Source: Bacteroidales bacterium (lineage in GTDB: Bacteria > Bacteroidota > Bacteroidia > Bacteroidales > UBA932). From it: a stretch of DNA of 35,454 bases. Location: contig JAQWAL010000016.1 of assembly GCA_028707695.1 (NCBI GenBank), forward strand, positions 1-35,454. The letters are read 5' to 3'. The position numbers and the translations under genes are program-made. Shown here one piece after another: positions 7,457 through 14,819 of the stretch (positions are counted from its first letter, which is position 1; each line of letters begins with the position of its first letter). The notes beneath the pieces were generated by a model. That model was not told the origin of the DNA. It was given only the letters and a program-made list of their open reading frames with translations, and did no database searches.

Positions 7457-8249
7457 AGAAAAAGCATTAGAAAGTTTCGGCAGGTTGCTGGATGTGATGG
7501 ACAAGCTCCGGGCAGAGTGTCCCTGGGACAGGGAGCAGACAATGGAGTCGTTGAGGCCGCTGACCATAGAAGAGACTTATGAGTTGAGCGAAGCCATCCT
7601 GCAAAACGACAGTTTCAATATATCCAAGGAATTGGGTGATTTATTGCTCCATATAGTCTTTTACGCAAAGATAGGGGACGAAAGGTCAGAATTTGATATG
7701 TCAGATGTTATTGATCAATTGTGTGATAAGCTCATATTCCGGCATCCGCATGTGTTTTCCACAACTTCTGTCAATGGCACCCAGGATGTGGTCAAAAATT
7801 GGGAACAACTGAAAGGGGTAGAGAAAAACGGCAACAAATCCTTGCTATCCGGAGTGCCCTCTTCTTTGCCATCGTTAGTGAAGGCATACAGGATACAGGA
7901 CAAGGCCCGGGCTGTCGGTTTTGACTGGCAAGAGAGGTCCCAGGTGTGGGACAAGGTCAAGGAAGAGATTGAGGAGTTTGAATCTGAAGTTGAAAAAAGC
8001 AATTTGCCCGGGGTTGAGGGGGGGTCCGGAAATGAAGTTGAACAGGAGTTTGGTGATTTGCTTTTCTCTTTGGTGAATGCCGCAAGGTTATACAAGATAA
8101 ATCCGGATACTGCATTGGAGACGACAAACAGGAAATTCATAAAGAGATTCAATTATCTGGAAAAAATAGTCAAGGAACAAGGTATGTCGGTCAAGGACCT
8201 CTCCTTGGAGCAGATGGACAAGCTTTGGGAAGAGGCTAAAACAAAATGA
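7449..8249 (+). CDS. mazG: Nucleoside triphosphate pyrophosphohydrolase MazG
   Basis: A 266-residue protein with the two tandem MazG domains of the full-length enzyme. The first has EETYE (41-45) with ELGD (61-64) as metal-binding motif pairs, and CPWDREQ just before it as in E. coli MazG. The second has KEEIEEFESEVEK followed by EQEFGDLLFSLVNAAR. MazG removes non-canonical or excess NTPs to the monophosphate and pyrophosphate. It overlaps the DUF62 gene by eight bases and the tcdA gene by four (ATGA), so all three are translated together. Confidence 0.95.
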   Translation: MNKEKALESFGRLLDVMDKLRAECPWDREQTMESLRPLTIEETYELSEAILQNDSFNISKELGDLLLHIVFYAKIGDERSEFDMSDVIDQLCDKLIFRHPHVFSTTSVNGTQDVVKNWEQLKGVEKNGNKSLLSGVPSSLPSLVKAYRIQDKARAVGFDWQERSQVWDKVKEEIEEFESEVEKSNLPGVEGGSGNEVEQEFGDLLFSLVNAARLYKINPDTALETTNRKFIKRFNYLEKIVKEQGMSVKDLSLEQMDKLWEEAKTK

Positions 8250-9001
8250 CAATGGAGGGAAGAAAGATACCAGAGTGGCAGGCCAGGAGTGAATTGATGT
8301 TGGGAGCAGAGGTTTTGAACAAACTCTTTTCCAAAAAAGTGGTTGTGGTTGGATTGGGAGGAGTGGGTGCTTATGCAGCCGAGATGATAGCCAGGGCCGG
8401 TGTTGGTGCCATGCTTATCCTGGACTCCGATGTTGTGAATGCCTCCAATAAAAACAGGCAATTGTTGGCTTTGGACAGTACGATAGGGAAGTCCAAGGTG
8501 TTTTTGATGGAGGAGCGTCTCAAGGATATTAATCCGGAAATCGGGATTGTAGTAAAAGAGGTTTTCCTGAACCAAGATAATGTGGAGAGGTTGTTGGATG
8601 GTTTTGATGCCGATATTGTGGTGGATGCCATAGATACTTTATCTCCCAAGATTGCATTGATACAATATTGTGTAGGAAAAGGAATTCCACTGGTCAGTTC
8701 AATGGGGGCAGGAGCAAAGATGGATGCAACAAAAATCAAGGTTAAGGACATATCCAAATCGTTCAACTGTCCTTTGGCTTACATGTTAAGGAAACGTCTC
8801 CGCAAACTGGGCATTTCCAAAGGTTTCAAAGTTGTCTTTTCGGAAGAGCTTCCCGATACCTCTGCAATTGTGCCGGTAGAAGAACAAAACAAAAAGTCAC
8901 AAGTGGGTACAATTTCTTATATGCCTGCGGTGTTTGGTTGTATTGTTGCCCAGGCAGTGCTGGATCACCTTATAAAGGAAGTTGGTCATGAAAACAATTG
9001 A
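8246..9001 (+). CDS. tcdA: tRNA threonylcarbamoyladenosine dehydratase TcdA (CsdL)
   Basis: A 251-residue E1-like (ThiF/MoeB superfamily) enzyme. TcdA uses ATP to cyclise N6-threonylcarbamoyladenosine at position 37 of tRNAs. The nucleotide-binding motif GLGGVGAYAAE is at residues 36-46, followed by the acidic end of the second strand and NKNRQL (about 68-73). VVDAIDTLSPK and SSMGAGAKMD fit the TcdA subgroup. The start overlaps the mazG stop (ATGA at 8246); an in-frame ATG two codons later is also possible. The stop runs into the promoter of the next operon. Confidence 0.92.
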   Translation: MTMEGRKIPEWQARSELMLGAEVLNKLFSKKVVVVGLGGVGAYAAEMIARAGVGAMLILDSDVVNASNKNRQLLALDSTIGKSKVFLMEERLKDINPEIGIVVKEVFLNQDNVERLLDGFDADIVVDAIDTLSPKIALIQYCVGKGIPLVSSMGAGAKMDATKIKVKDISKSFNCPLAYMLRKRLRKLGISKGFKVVFSEELPDTSAIVPVEEQNKKSQVGTISYMPAVFGCIVAQAVLDHLIKEVGHENN

Positions 9002-9026
9002 CGATTATTTTTTTTATATATATTTG
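8998..9026 (+). promoter_or_regulatory. Promoter of the GNAT / sensory hydrogenase operon
   Basis: TTG (8998-9000) is followed after 18 bases by TATATTTG (9019-9026), an exact TAnnTTTG box. The TTG overlaps the tcdA stop. The inferred start, near 9033, gives a leader of about 33 bases before ATG 9066. Confidence 0.7.
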
Positions 9027-9065
9027 TAGTTTGATACCAACGCTAAACCTAAACAGATAAAACTG

Positions 9066-10184
9066 ATGGGATTCAACATAAAAGAGGTTATGACCTCGGG
9101 AGAGATTAAGAGATTCATAAAGTTCCCCCATAAACTATACCGTAACAACAAACAGTATGTCCCTGTACTTGATTCTGATGAATACAAGACTTTGACAGCA
9201 AGTCCGTCTTTGGAATATTGCAAAATCAGGATGTGGGTAGCTGTTTCCGAATCCGGTGAAATAATCGGGAGGATAGCAGGGATTTACAATCCACGTTCCA
9301 ATGAATTCCAAAATGAACAGAGGGTTCGTTTTGGCTGGTTCGATTTTATTGATGACAAATCTGTAGCAAAGGCTTTGCTTGAGAAAGTTTCGGAATGGGG
9401 AAAAGACTTGGGAATGAAAGAGATGCATGGCCCGTTAGGGTATAATACATGGAACCGTCAAGGTATGCTCACAGAGGGTTTTGAAAATTTGCCACCGGTG
9501 AATTGCCTTTACAATTTTCCATATTACTCCACTATCATGGACCAATTGGGAATGGAAAAACAATTCGATTGGGTTCAGGTGAAGCTAAAGGCAAATGTTG
9601 GTGTGCCGGACAAGATAAGGAGGATAAACCAGATGTTGCTGGACAAATACAAACTCCGGATTTTGGATATAAAGAATTTGAAAAACTTTGACAAGTTCAT
9701 AGATGGGTTTTTCAAGAGTTACAATGAGAGCTTCAGGGAAATAGACAATTTTGTCCCCCTGACCAAGGCAGAGGTGGAAACTATTGCAAAAGAGTATTTC
9801 CCCAAACTCAGGGATGAGCTTACTTGCATTATTGTAGACCAAAATGACAACATTGCTGCATTCGGTATTTGCTTCCCAAATTTGTCAAAATCTTTCCAGA
9901 AGGCAAAAGGGAAACTTTTCCCATTCGGGATGTACCATATAATGCAGGAGTTCAAAAAATACGACACAATTGACTTGATGATACTTGGGGCCGCACCTGA
10001 GTGGCAAAACAAAGGTATATCATCAATTTACCATACCCATATTGCAACCAACCTTGAGAGGGGGAGAATCAAATATGCAATCACAAACCCTCAGGCAGAA
10101 AACAACTCTGCATATAAGGTGTGGGACAGGTATGGATATGAGCCTTACATGAAACGAAGGTGTTACATCAAAAACATTGAATAA
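9066..10184 (+). CDS. GNAT-like N-acetyltransferase (YghO-like)
   Basis: A 372-residue cytosolic protein with a GNAT fold at its C-terminus. LGAAPEWQNKGISS (about 307-320) is in the place of the acetyl-CoA-binding Q-x-x-G-x-G/A loop, followed by the long helix and a YGYEP end. The N-terminal half (YRNNKQYVPVLDSDE, RFGWFDFIDD, HGPLGYNTWNRQG) resembles the larger YghO-type acetyltransferases, whose substrates are not established. It begins the operon that continues into the DRTGG, ATPase and hydrogenase-like genes, with only two bases to the next start. A Sir2 deacylase closes the same operon, so protein acylation is a possible theme; this is inference. Confidence 0.78.
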   Translation: MGFNIKEVMTSGEIKRFIKFPHKLYRNNKQYVPVLDSDEYKTLTASPSLEYCKIRMWVAVSESGEIIGRIAGIYNPRSNEFQNEQRVRFGWFDFIDDKSVAKALLEKVSEWGKDLGMKEMHGPLGYNTWNRQGMLTEGFENLPPVNCLYNFPYYSTIMDQLGMEKQFDWVQVKLKANVGVPDKIRRINQMLLDKYKLRILDIKNLKNFDKFIDGFFKSYNESFREIDNFVPLTKAEVETIAKEYFPKLRDELTCIIVDQNDNIAAFGICFPNLSKSFQKAKGKLFPFGMYHIMQEFKKYDTIDLMILGAAPEWQNKGISSIYHTHIATNLERGRIKYAITNPQAENNSAYKVWDRYGYEPYMKRRCYIKNIE

Positions 10185-10186
10185 TT

Positions 10187-10531
10187 ATGCTGCTTAAAGA
10201 AGTTTGCGATTTGGTAGGGGGGAGTGTCGTTTGTGGTCAGGAGAGATTGAACGACAATGTGGAGTGTGCATTTGCCTCTGACCTGATGAGCGATGTGCTT
10301 ACCCTCAAAAAAGACCATTTCCTGTTGATCACAGGGTTGGCAAACACTCAGTCTGTCAGGACGGCAGAGATGTCAGATGCACCTTATATCTTATTGTGCA
10401 GGGGCAAACAGGTCTCTTCTGAGATGATGGAACTTGCCTGTGAAAACAATATCCTGATAATCACCAGCAGCCTCTCTTTGTACAAATGTTCCGGACTGTT
10501 GTACAACGCCGGTTTGAATCCTGTCTATTGA
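10187..10531 (+). CDS. DRTGG domain protein (first copy)
   Basis: A 114-residue single-domain protein. The hallmark ASDLMSDVL at residues 30-38, the strand pairs around it and LANTQSVRTAEM fit the DRTGG domain, known from the N-terminal regulatory part of long phosphotransacetylases and from CBS-DRTGG proteins. The ligand is unknown. It lacks the literal DRTGG tetrad, which is common in the family. The second copy at 12303 has its ASDLLSDVM in exactly the same register (30-38), so the two are paralogs. It lies between the acetyltransferase and an RsbW-like ATPase, with gaps of two and one bases. Such stand-alone DRTGG proteins are typical of [FeFe]-hydrogenase clusters in anaerobes. Confidence 0.8.
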   Translation: MLLKEVCDLVGGSVVCGQERLNDNVECAFASDLMSDVLTLKKDHFLLITGLANTQSVRTAEMSDAPYILLCRGKQVSSEMMELACENNILIITSSLSLYKCSGLLYNAGLNPVY

Positions 10532-10532
10532 T

Positions 10533-10946
10533 ATGCAGTTTGAATACAAAGTAGAAGGCGGGGACTTTACAATGGCCGGAGTTGCCTCTTCCCAGGTTAA
10601 GAAAACCCTCAAACAGCTTGGGGTAGATTCGTCCGTAATCAAAAGGGTTGTGGTGGCTTTGTATGAGGCAGAGGTCAATATCGTGGCCCATGCCTACAGA
10701 GGTGTCATTTATGTGGATATAGAAGGTGATGGTATAAAACTCAAACTGGTGGATGAGGGTCCGGGAATACCGGATGTTCCTTTGGCAATGACCAAAGGTT
10801 TTTCCACAGCATCTCCATCTGTGAGGGAGATGGGTTTTGGTGCAGGTATGGGGTTGCCAAATATAAGTGAGAACGCAGATTTTTTTTCCATTGAAACACA
10901 GGTAGGACAGGGAACCACATTGCAAATAGAGATAAATTTTACTTAA
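10533..10946 (+). CDS. RsbW/RsbT-like ATP-binding protein (anti-sigma factor type kinase)
   Basis: A 137-residue GHKL ATPase without any sensor or histidine-phosphotransfer domain. The N-box is YEAEVNIVAHA (44-54), the G1 box DEGPGIPD (74-81) and the G2 box GFGAGMGLPN (101-110). This size and box pattern match the serine kinases RsbW, SpoIIAB and RsbT, which bind sigma factors or antagonists. The gene is separated by one base from the DRTGG gene and by nine from the hydrogenase-like gene. No STAS antagonist or sigma factor gene is in the window, so the partner is unknown; the neighbouring hydrogenase-like protein is a candidate. Confidence 0.85.
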   Translation: MQFEYKVEGGDFTMAGVASSQVKKTLKQLGVDSSVIKRVVVALYEAEVNIVAHAYRGVIYVDIEGDGIKLKLVDEGPGIPDVPLAMTKGFSTASPSVREMGFGAGMGLPNISENADFFSIETQVGQGTTLQIEINFT

Positions 10947-10955
10947 CTTTACAGT

Positions 10956-12290
10956 ATGGAGAGACGTACTACATACAACAGGGCGCTGGAGATTTCCAAA
11001 GATGTATGCATCGGTTGCTCCCATTGTATAAAAGTATGTCCTACCGAGGCACTCAGGGTTTTTGGAGGCAAGGCCGGGATACACGCAGATTGGTGTATAG
11101 ATTGCGGAGAGTGCTACAGGGTTTGCCCAACCAGGGCAATCGGGGTCATTGACGATGATTTCAAGCAGATTTTCAATTATAAGAACAGGGTGCTTCTGGT
11201 ACCTTCTGTTTTTTTTGCACAGTTCGAAGATTCCATACCCAGAAAGGTTATTTACGATATCATTGGAGAACTCGGTTTTACAGAGGTATGTGCCGTGGAG
11301 CAGAGTGTCGATACTCTAATCTCTGAAATCAACGATTATATCCATGATGCAGAAAAACCTGTGATCTCTTCATTTTGCCCAGCAGTGATCCGCCTCATTC
11401 AGGTGAGGTTCCCATCATTGGTGGATAATATCATGAAGCTGCTGCCACCTATTGAAATCACTGCCCAATATTACAAAAAAAGATATGAAAGGGAAGGGGT
11501 TCCTGAGAGTGAGTACGGGATTTTCTACCTTACACCGTGCATTGGCAAGATAGCTGCCGTGAAATCTCCTGTGGGAGGCTATACATCTCCTATAAACGGG
11601 GTGATTAACATGGATTTTTTCTTTAACAAGGTATACCTGGCATACAAACAGAACACACCCATAACAAAGTCCATAAAGATCAACGGAGCCATCTCTTCCA
11701 AAGGGGTTTTGTATCCTACTACAGGAGGGGAATCCAGGCACATAAAAGGGAAAAGCCTTGCAATAGACGGGATGAAGAATGTGATAGATTTTCTGGAGAA
11801 ACTGGAAAACGAAGAGATCAAAGATGTGGATTTCCTGGAAATAAGGGCTTGTGACGAATCCTGTGCCGGGGGGATACTCTCTTACCGCAACCGTTTCCTC
11901 ACTACCAGGAGTTTGAGGGATTACGCATCACAAATGCCGGACACCCACCATTTGATACACGATTACAAATATTACTGCTCTGCAATAGTACATATGGACA
12001 AGATAGAGCCACGGAGCATGGTCAAATATGACAGGGACATAACCATTGCAATAGAAAAGATGGAGAGTGCCCGTAGGTTGAAGCGTCTTTTGCCCGGGAT
12101 AGATTGCGGTGCGTGTGGAGCTCCGAGTTGCGAGGCATTGGCAGAGGATGTAGTGAGAGGTCAGGCACAGGTAAATGCATGTATTTTCCTTAGGACAGTT
12201 TTGGAAAAAATGGGGGAGATCTCTTTGGAAGAGGCAATTGAAATAATGGAAAATATCTGGGGTTCGGAAAGATTTAAAAACGACAAATAA
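10956..12290 (+). CDS. Putative sensory [FeFe]-hydrogenase-like protein (HydS type, no PAS domain)
   Basis: A 444-residue iron-sulfur protein. Two ferredoxin-type [4Fe-4S] sites (Cys18, 21, 24, 57 and Cys47, 50, 53, 28) come first. A hydrogenase large-subunit domain follows. Its four H-cluster cysteines are present: Cys141 in SSFCPAV, Cys195 in TPCIGK, and Cys299 and Cys303 in RACDESCAGG. The catalytic motif is TSCCPAW in the HydA of this window; here the first Cys, the proton shuttle, is Phe140. The L2 Met and Glu are also changed (T-P-C-x-x-K-x-x-A). A C-terminal four-cysteine Fe-S domain (Cys384, 387, 392, 409) replaces the PAS domain of group C HydS. No accessory domain to bind NAD(P)H is seen. 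It probably binds an H-cluster for sensing H2 or redox state, not for turnover. Confidence 0.87.
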   Translation: MERRTTYNRALEISKDVCIGCSHCIKVCPTEALRVFGGKAGIHADWCIDCGECYRVCPTRAIGVIDDDFKQIFNYKNRVLLVPSVFFAQFEDSIPRKVIYDIIGELGFTEVCAVEQSVDTLISEINDYIHDAEKPVISSFCPAVIRLIQVRFPSLVDNIMKLLPPIEITAQYYKKRYEREGVPESEYGIFYLTPCIGKIAAVKSPVGGYTSPINGVINMDFFFNKVYLAYKQNTPITKSIKINGAISSKGVLYPTTGGESRHIKGKSLAIDGMKNVIDFLEKLENEEIKDVDFLEIRACDESCAGGILSYRNRFLTTRSLRDYASQMPDTHHLIHDYKYYCSAIVHMDKIEPRSMVKYDRDITIAIEKMESARRLKRLLPGIDCGACGAPSCEALAEDVVRGQAQVNACIFLRTVLEKMGEISLEEAIEIMENIWGSERFKNDK

Positions 12291-12302
12291 CAAGTTATAT
12301 TT

Positions 12303-12635
12303 ATGAAATTAGCAGAGATTGCCGAAAAACTAGACCTTACGGTGTTTTCAGGAGAAAACAACCTTGACAAGGAGGTTACAGGAGGTTATGCATCGGACCT
12401 CTTATCCGATGTGATGGGCCATGCAAAAGAGGGGCAGATTTGGGTGACTCTCCAAACCCACAAAAACACAATGGGTGTTGCTTCTCTGAAAGATTTGAGT
12501 GCGGTTGTCCTTGTAAAAGGATTTGCCCCTGAGGCAGACACTCTCAAACTTTCCGAAATAGAAGGTATTCCCGTTTTGGGAAGTGACAAGGAAGCTTTTG
12601 AGCTTTGCGGGGAGCTCTACAAGTTATTGGGTTGA
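12303..12635 (+). CDS. DRTGG domain protein (second copy)
   Basis: A 110-residue DRTGG domain. VTGGYASDLLSDVM spans residues 25-38, and KEGQIWVTLQTHKNTMGVASL follows, typical of the stand-alone DRTGG proteins in hydrogenase clusters. It is a paralog of the protein at 10187 with the hallmark at the same residue numbers, but the rest has drifted widely, so the two copies may bind different partners or form a heterodimer. The stop codon overlaps the presumed TTG start of the PHP gene (TTGA at 12632-12635). Confidence 0.82.
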   Translation: MKLAEIAEKLDLTVFSGENNLDKEVTGGYASDLLSDVMGHAKEGQIWVTLQTHKNTMGVASLKDLSAVVLVKGFAPEADTLKLSEIEGIPVLGSDKEAFELCGELYKLLG

Positions 12636-13363
12636 AAGCTGACCTTCATATCCACACTGTACTTTCTCCTTGTGGAGATATTGAAATGACACCTGTGGCT
12701 ATTGTGAAAAATGCTCTTGACAAAGGATTGGAAATAATTGGTATAACAGACCACAACTCTACCCGTCAAGCTCCAATAATAAAAAAGATTGCTGCCAGGT
12801 ATGGATTGCATGTGTTGTGCGGTGCAGAGATCACTACCAAAGAGGAGGTGCATGTGCTTGCTTTTGTAGATGGGTTGGATAAACTGGAAGCATTGCAAGG
12901 CTTCCTTGACCAGAACCTGGTCAAAGTGCCCAATGATCCTGTTTTTTTTGGATACCAATTGGTTGTGGATGAAGATGAAAATGTTTTGTACCAAGAAGAT
13001 GACCTGTTGATAGGTGCAATATCCGTGGGAATAGACCAGGTGGCAAAGTTTGTACACTCCCTTGGGGGTGTTTTTATTCCGGCGCATATTGATAAAAAAG
13101 CCAATTCACTTATCAGCCAGTTGGGATTTGTTCCTTCGGATATTGAAGCAGATGCATTTGAACTCTCTTGTATATGTGATGTGGTCTCTTTTTTCAAATC
13201 CAACCCCCATTTGTCCGGCAGGAATTTCATATCTTCTTCGGATGCCCATTTTCCGGGGGACATAGGGAAGTGTTGCAGCAACCTTGATATTTGTGATTTC
13301 TCTTTTGCCTCTTTTGTTGAAGCGTTGAGGCATTCTGCCGTCGATGATTTTGTGAAAAATTGA
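12632..13363 (+). CDS. PHP domain phosphoesterase
   Basis: A 243-residue PHP-type metal-dependent phosphoesterase, if it starts at TTG 12632. The metal ligands are in place: H6 and H8 in LHIHT, D40 and H41 in ITDHN, E66 in GAEI, H152 in PAHID, and D204 and H206 in SSDAH. The family includes nucleotide and histidinol-phosphate phosphatases, and the substrate here is unknown. The open frame extends upstream to TTG 12605, but TTG 12632 is preferred. It begins with KADLHIHT right after the start, as in homologs, and its bases overlap the stop of the DRTGG gene as TTGA, a coupling arrangement. PHP genes of this kind are recurrent neighbours of [FeFe]-hydrogenase clusters. Confidence 0.85.
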   Translation: MKADLHIHTVLSPCGDIEMTPVAIVKNALDKGLEIIGITDHNSTRQAPIIKKIAARYGLHVLCGAEITTKEEVHVLAFVDGLDKLEALQGFLDQNLVKVPNDPVFFGYQLVVDEDENVLYQEDDLLIGAISVGIDQVAKFVHSLGGVFIPAHIDKKANSLISQLGFVPSDIEADAFELSCICDVVSFFKSNPHLSGRNFISSSDAHFPGDIGKCCSNLDICDFSFASFVEALRHSAVDDFVKN

Positions 13364-13370
13364 TTTTAGC

Positions 13371-13931
13371 ATGAACGATCTCTCCCTACATATAATAGAT
13401 ATTATCCAAAACTCCCTCTGTGCAGGTGCATCCCTTTTGAAGATAACCATCAACGAAGATACTGCTGCAAAGGTATTGGCCATTGAGATAGAAGATAATG
13501 GCAAGGGCATGGATGCAAGCCAGCTTGCAAGGCTTGACGATCCATTCTTTACCTCCAGGACTACCAGGAGGGTGGGCATGGGTATTCCATTGTTCCGCCA
13601 GTCGGCCCAACAGAGTGGTGGCGATTTGGTTGTCTCTTCAAGGCTTGGAACAGGTACCAAGGTGACTGCCTCTTTCCGTACGGACAATATTGACATGCCT
13701 CCTTTGGGAGATATTGCGAACAGCCTGATACTTATGGTCTCTGCCAATCCTGACAAAGACTTCCATTTTAGATATGTCTATGATGGGAGTGAATACATCT
13801 TTGATACAATGGAGGTCAAGGATGTGTTGGAGGGATTGCCATTGAACGACCCCTCTGTAATCAGGATGCTCACAGGAATGGTTCAGTCCAACATAGAAGA
13901 TTTAAAAGGAGAGTCGGGGAACAATGGATAA
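13371..13931 (+). CDS. GHKL ATPase domain protein (histidine kinase-like ATPase without a kinase domain)
   Basis: A 186-residue protein with a complete GHKL ATP-binding domain: N-box helix HIIDIIQNSLCAGA (about 7-20), G1 EDNGKGM (41-47), DPFFTSRTTRRVGMGIP (57-73) as F and G2 boxes, then SSRLGTGTKV. No dimerisation helix with a phosphorylatable His and no sensor domain are present, so it is not a classical two-component kinase. A C-terminal extension of about 70 residues has no recognisable domain. It starts seven bases after the PHP gene and overlaps the Sir2 gene by eight bases. The activity and partner are unknown; it resembles the ATPase commonly found in hydrogenase clusters with HydABC. 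Confidence 0.82.
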   Translation: MNDLSLHIIDIIQNSLCAGASLLKITINEDTAAKVLAIEIEDNGKGMDASQLARLDDPFFTSRTTRRVGMGIPLFRQSAQQSGGDLVVSSRLGTGTKVTASFRTDNIDMPPLGDIANSLILMVSANPDKDFHFRYVYDGSEYIFDTMEVKDVLEGLPLNDPSVIRMLTGMVQSNIEDLKGESGNNG

Positions 13932-14622
13932 AAAACGTGTTGTATTGCTCACCGGAGCAGGGGTGAGTGCCGATAGTGGCTTGGAGACATTCAGGGCTTC
14001 TGATGGTTTGTGGGCAAAACACAGGATTGAAGATGTTTGCACCCCTGAGGCACTGGAGAGGAATCCAAAGCTTGTGCTGGATTTTTACAATGCCAGGAGA
14101 AGGCAGCTGAAAAATGTCAGGCCAAATGCAGGACATTATGCGGTTGCAAAGCTTGAAGAGTATTTTGATGTGGATGTGGTGACCCAAAATGTAGATGATT
14201 TGCATGAACGGGCTGGCAGCAAAAACGTTTTGCACCTGCATGGAGAGCTTACCAAATGCAGAAGTGTTCTGGACCCATTATACATTGCAGATATTGAAGG
14301 AGATATACATGTAGGTGACCTATGTCCCAAAGGGGGGCAATTGAGGCCATATATCGTTTTCTTTGGCGAGGCAGTGCCTATGTTGGAAAAGGCTGCCAGG
14401 ATTGTGGCAAAGGCCGATATCCTGATTGTAGCAGGGACATCGTTGGCAGTTTACCCGGCTGCCGGTTTGGTGGGGTATGCTCCATATGATACGGTTTTCT
14501 ATATCCTGGACCCATCTCCAATACAAATTGGAGGAAGGAGGGTGATACATATGAAAAAGAGATTTGCAGAGTCTATGCCTGAGTTGACAAATATTTTGGT
14601 TGAAAAATATAATTGTATATAA
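13924..14622 (+). CDS. Sir2-family NAD-dependent protein deacylase (CobB-like, class III type)
   Basis: A 232-residue sirtuin. The NAD-binding GAGVSADSGLETFR starts at residue 11, QNVDDLHERAG is at 88-98, the catalytic His is H106 in LHLHGE, and VAGTSLAVYPA closes the Rossmann fold. Tyr55 and Arg58 (FYNAR) form the Y-x-x-R signature of class III sirtuins, which remove succinyl or malonyl groups as well as acetyl. Of the four zinc cysteines only Cys112 and Cys134 are visible, so the zinc site may be lost; similar loss occurs in other Bacteroidota sirtuins as far as I recall. It overlaps the preceding ATPase gene by eight bases and is the last gene of the operon. Confidence 0.9.
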   Translation: MDKKRVVLLTGAGVSADSGLETFRASDGLWAKHRIEDVCTPEALERNPKLVLDFYNARRRQLKNVRPNAGHYAVAKLEEYFDVDVVTQNVDDLHERAGSKNVLHLHGELTKCRSVLDPLYIADIEGDIHVGDLCPKGGQLRPYIVFFGEAVPMLEKAARIVAKADILIVAGTSLAVYPAAGLVGYAPYDTVFYILDPSPIQIGGRRVIHMKKRFAESMPELTNILVEKYNCI

Positions 14623-14748
14623 TTTACGCAGAGATGTTTAGCTAAGTTGTTATGATAATATGAAAGCTAAATGATTATAAATAGTAAGTTTTGTTGATAA
14701 AAATTGTTGTTTATTTATAATTAAATCTTTTATTTTGTTAAGTTATTT

Positions 14749-14778
14749 TTTGTATTCGTAATAAAATATATACTTTTA
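14749..14778 (+). promoter_or_regulatory. Promoter of the catalytic hydrogenase operon
   Basis: In the AT-rich 197-base gap after the Sir2 gene, TTTG (14749-14752) is followed after 18 bases by TACTTTTA (14771-14778), seven of eight bases of the TAnnTTTG element. It leaves a leader of about 35 bases before ATG 14820. No Crp/Fnr-type or Rex-type palindrome is seen in the gap. Confidence 0.5.
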
Positions 14779-14819
14779 AAAGTTAAAACGGGAGATATCA
14801 AAACCAAATAATAAATAGT

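Noticed and set aside
10956-12290. Idea that the hydrogenase-like gene is a decayed pseudogene of hydA
   Set aside because: The frame is intact, all four ligand cysteines are kept and the Fe-S domains are complete; loss is restricted to the catalytic residues, as in sensory proteins.
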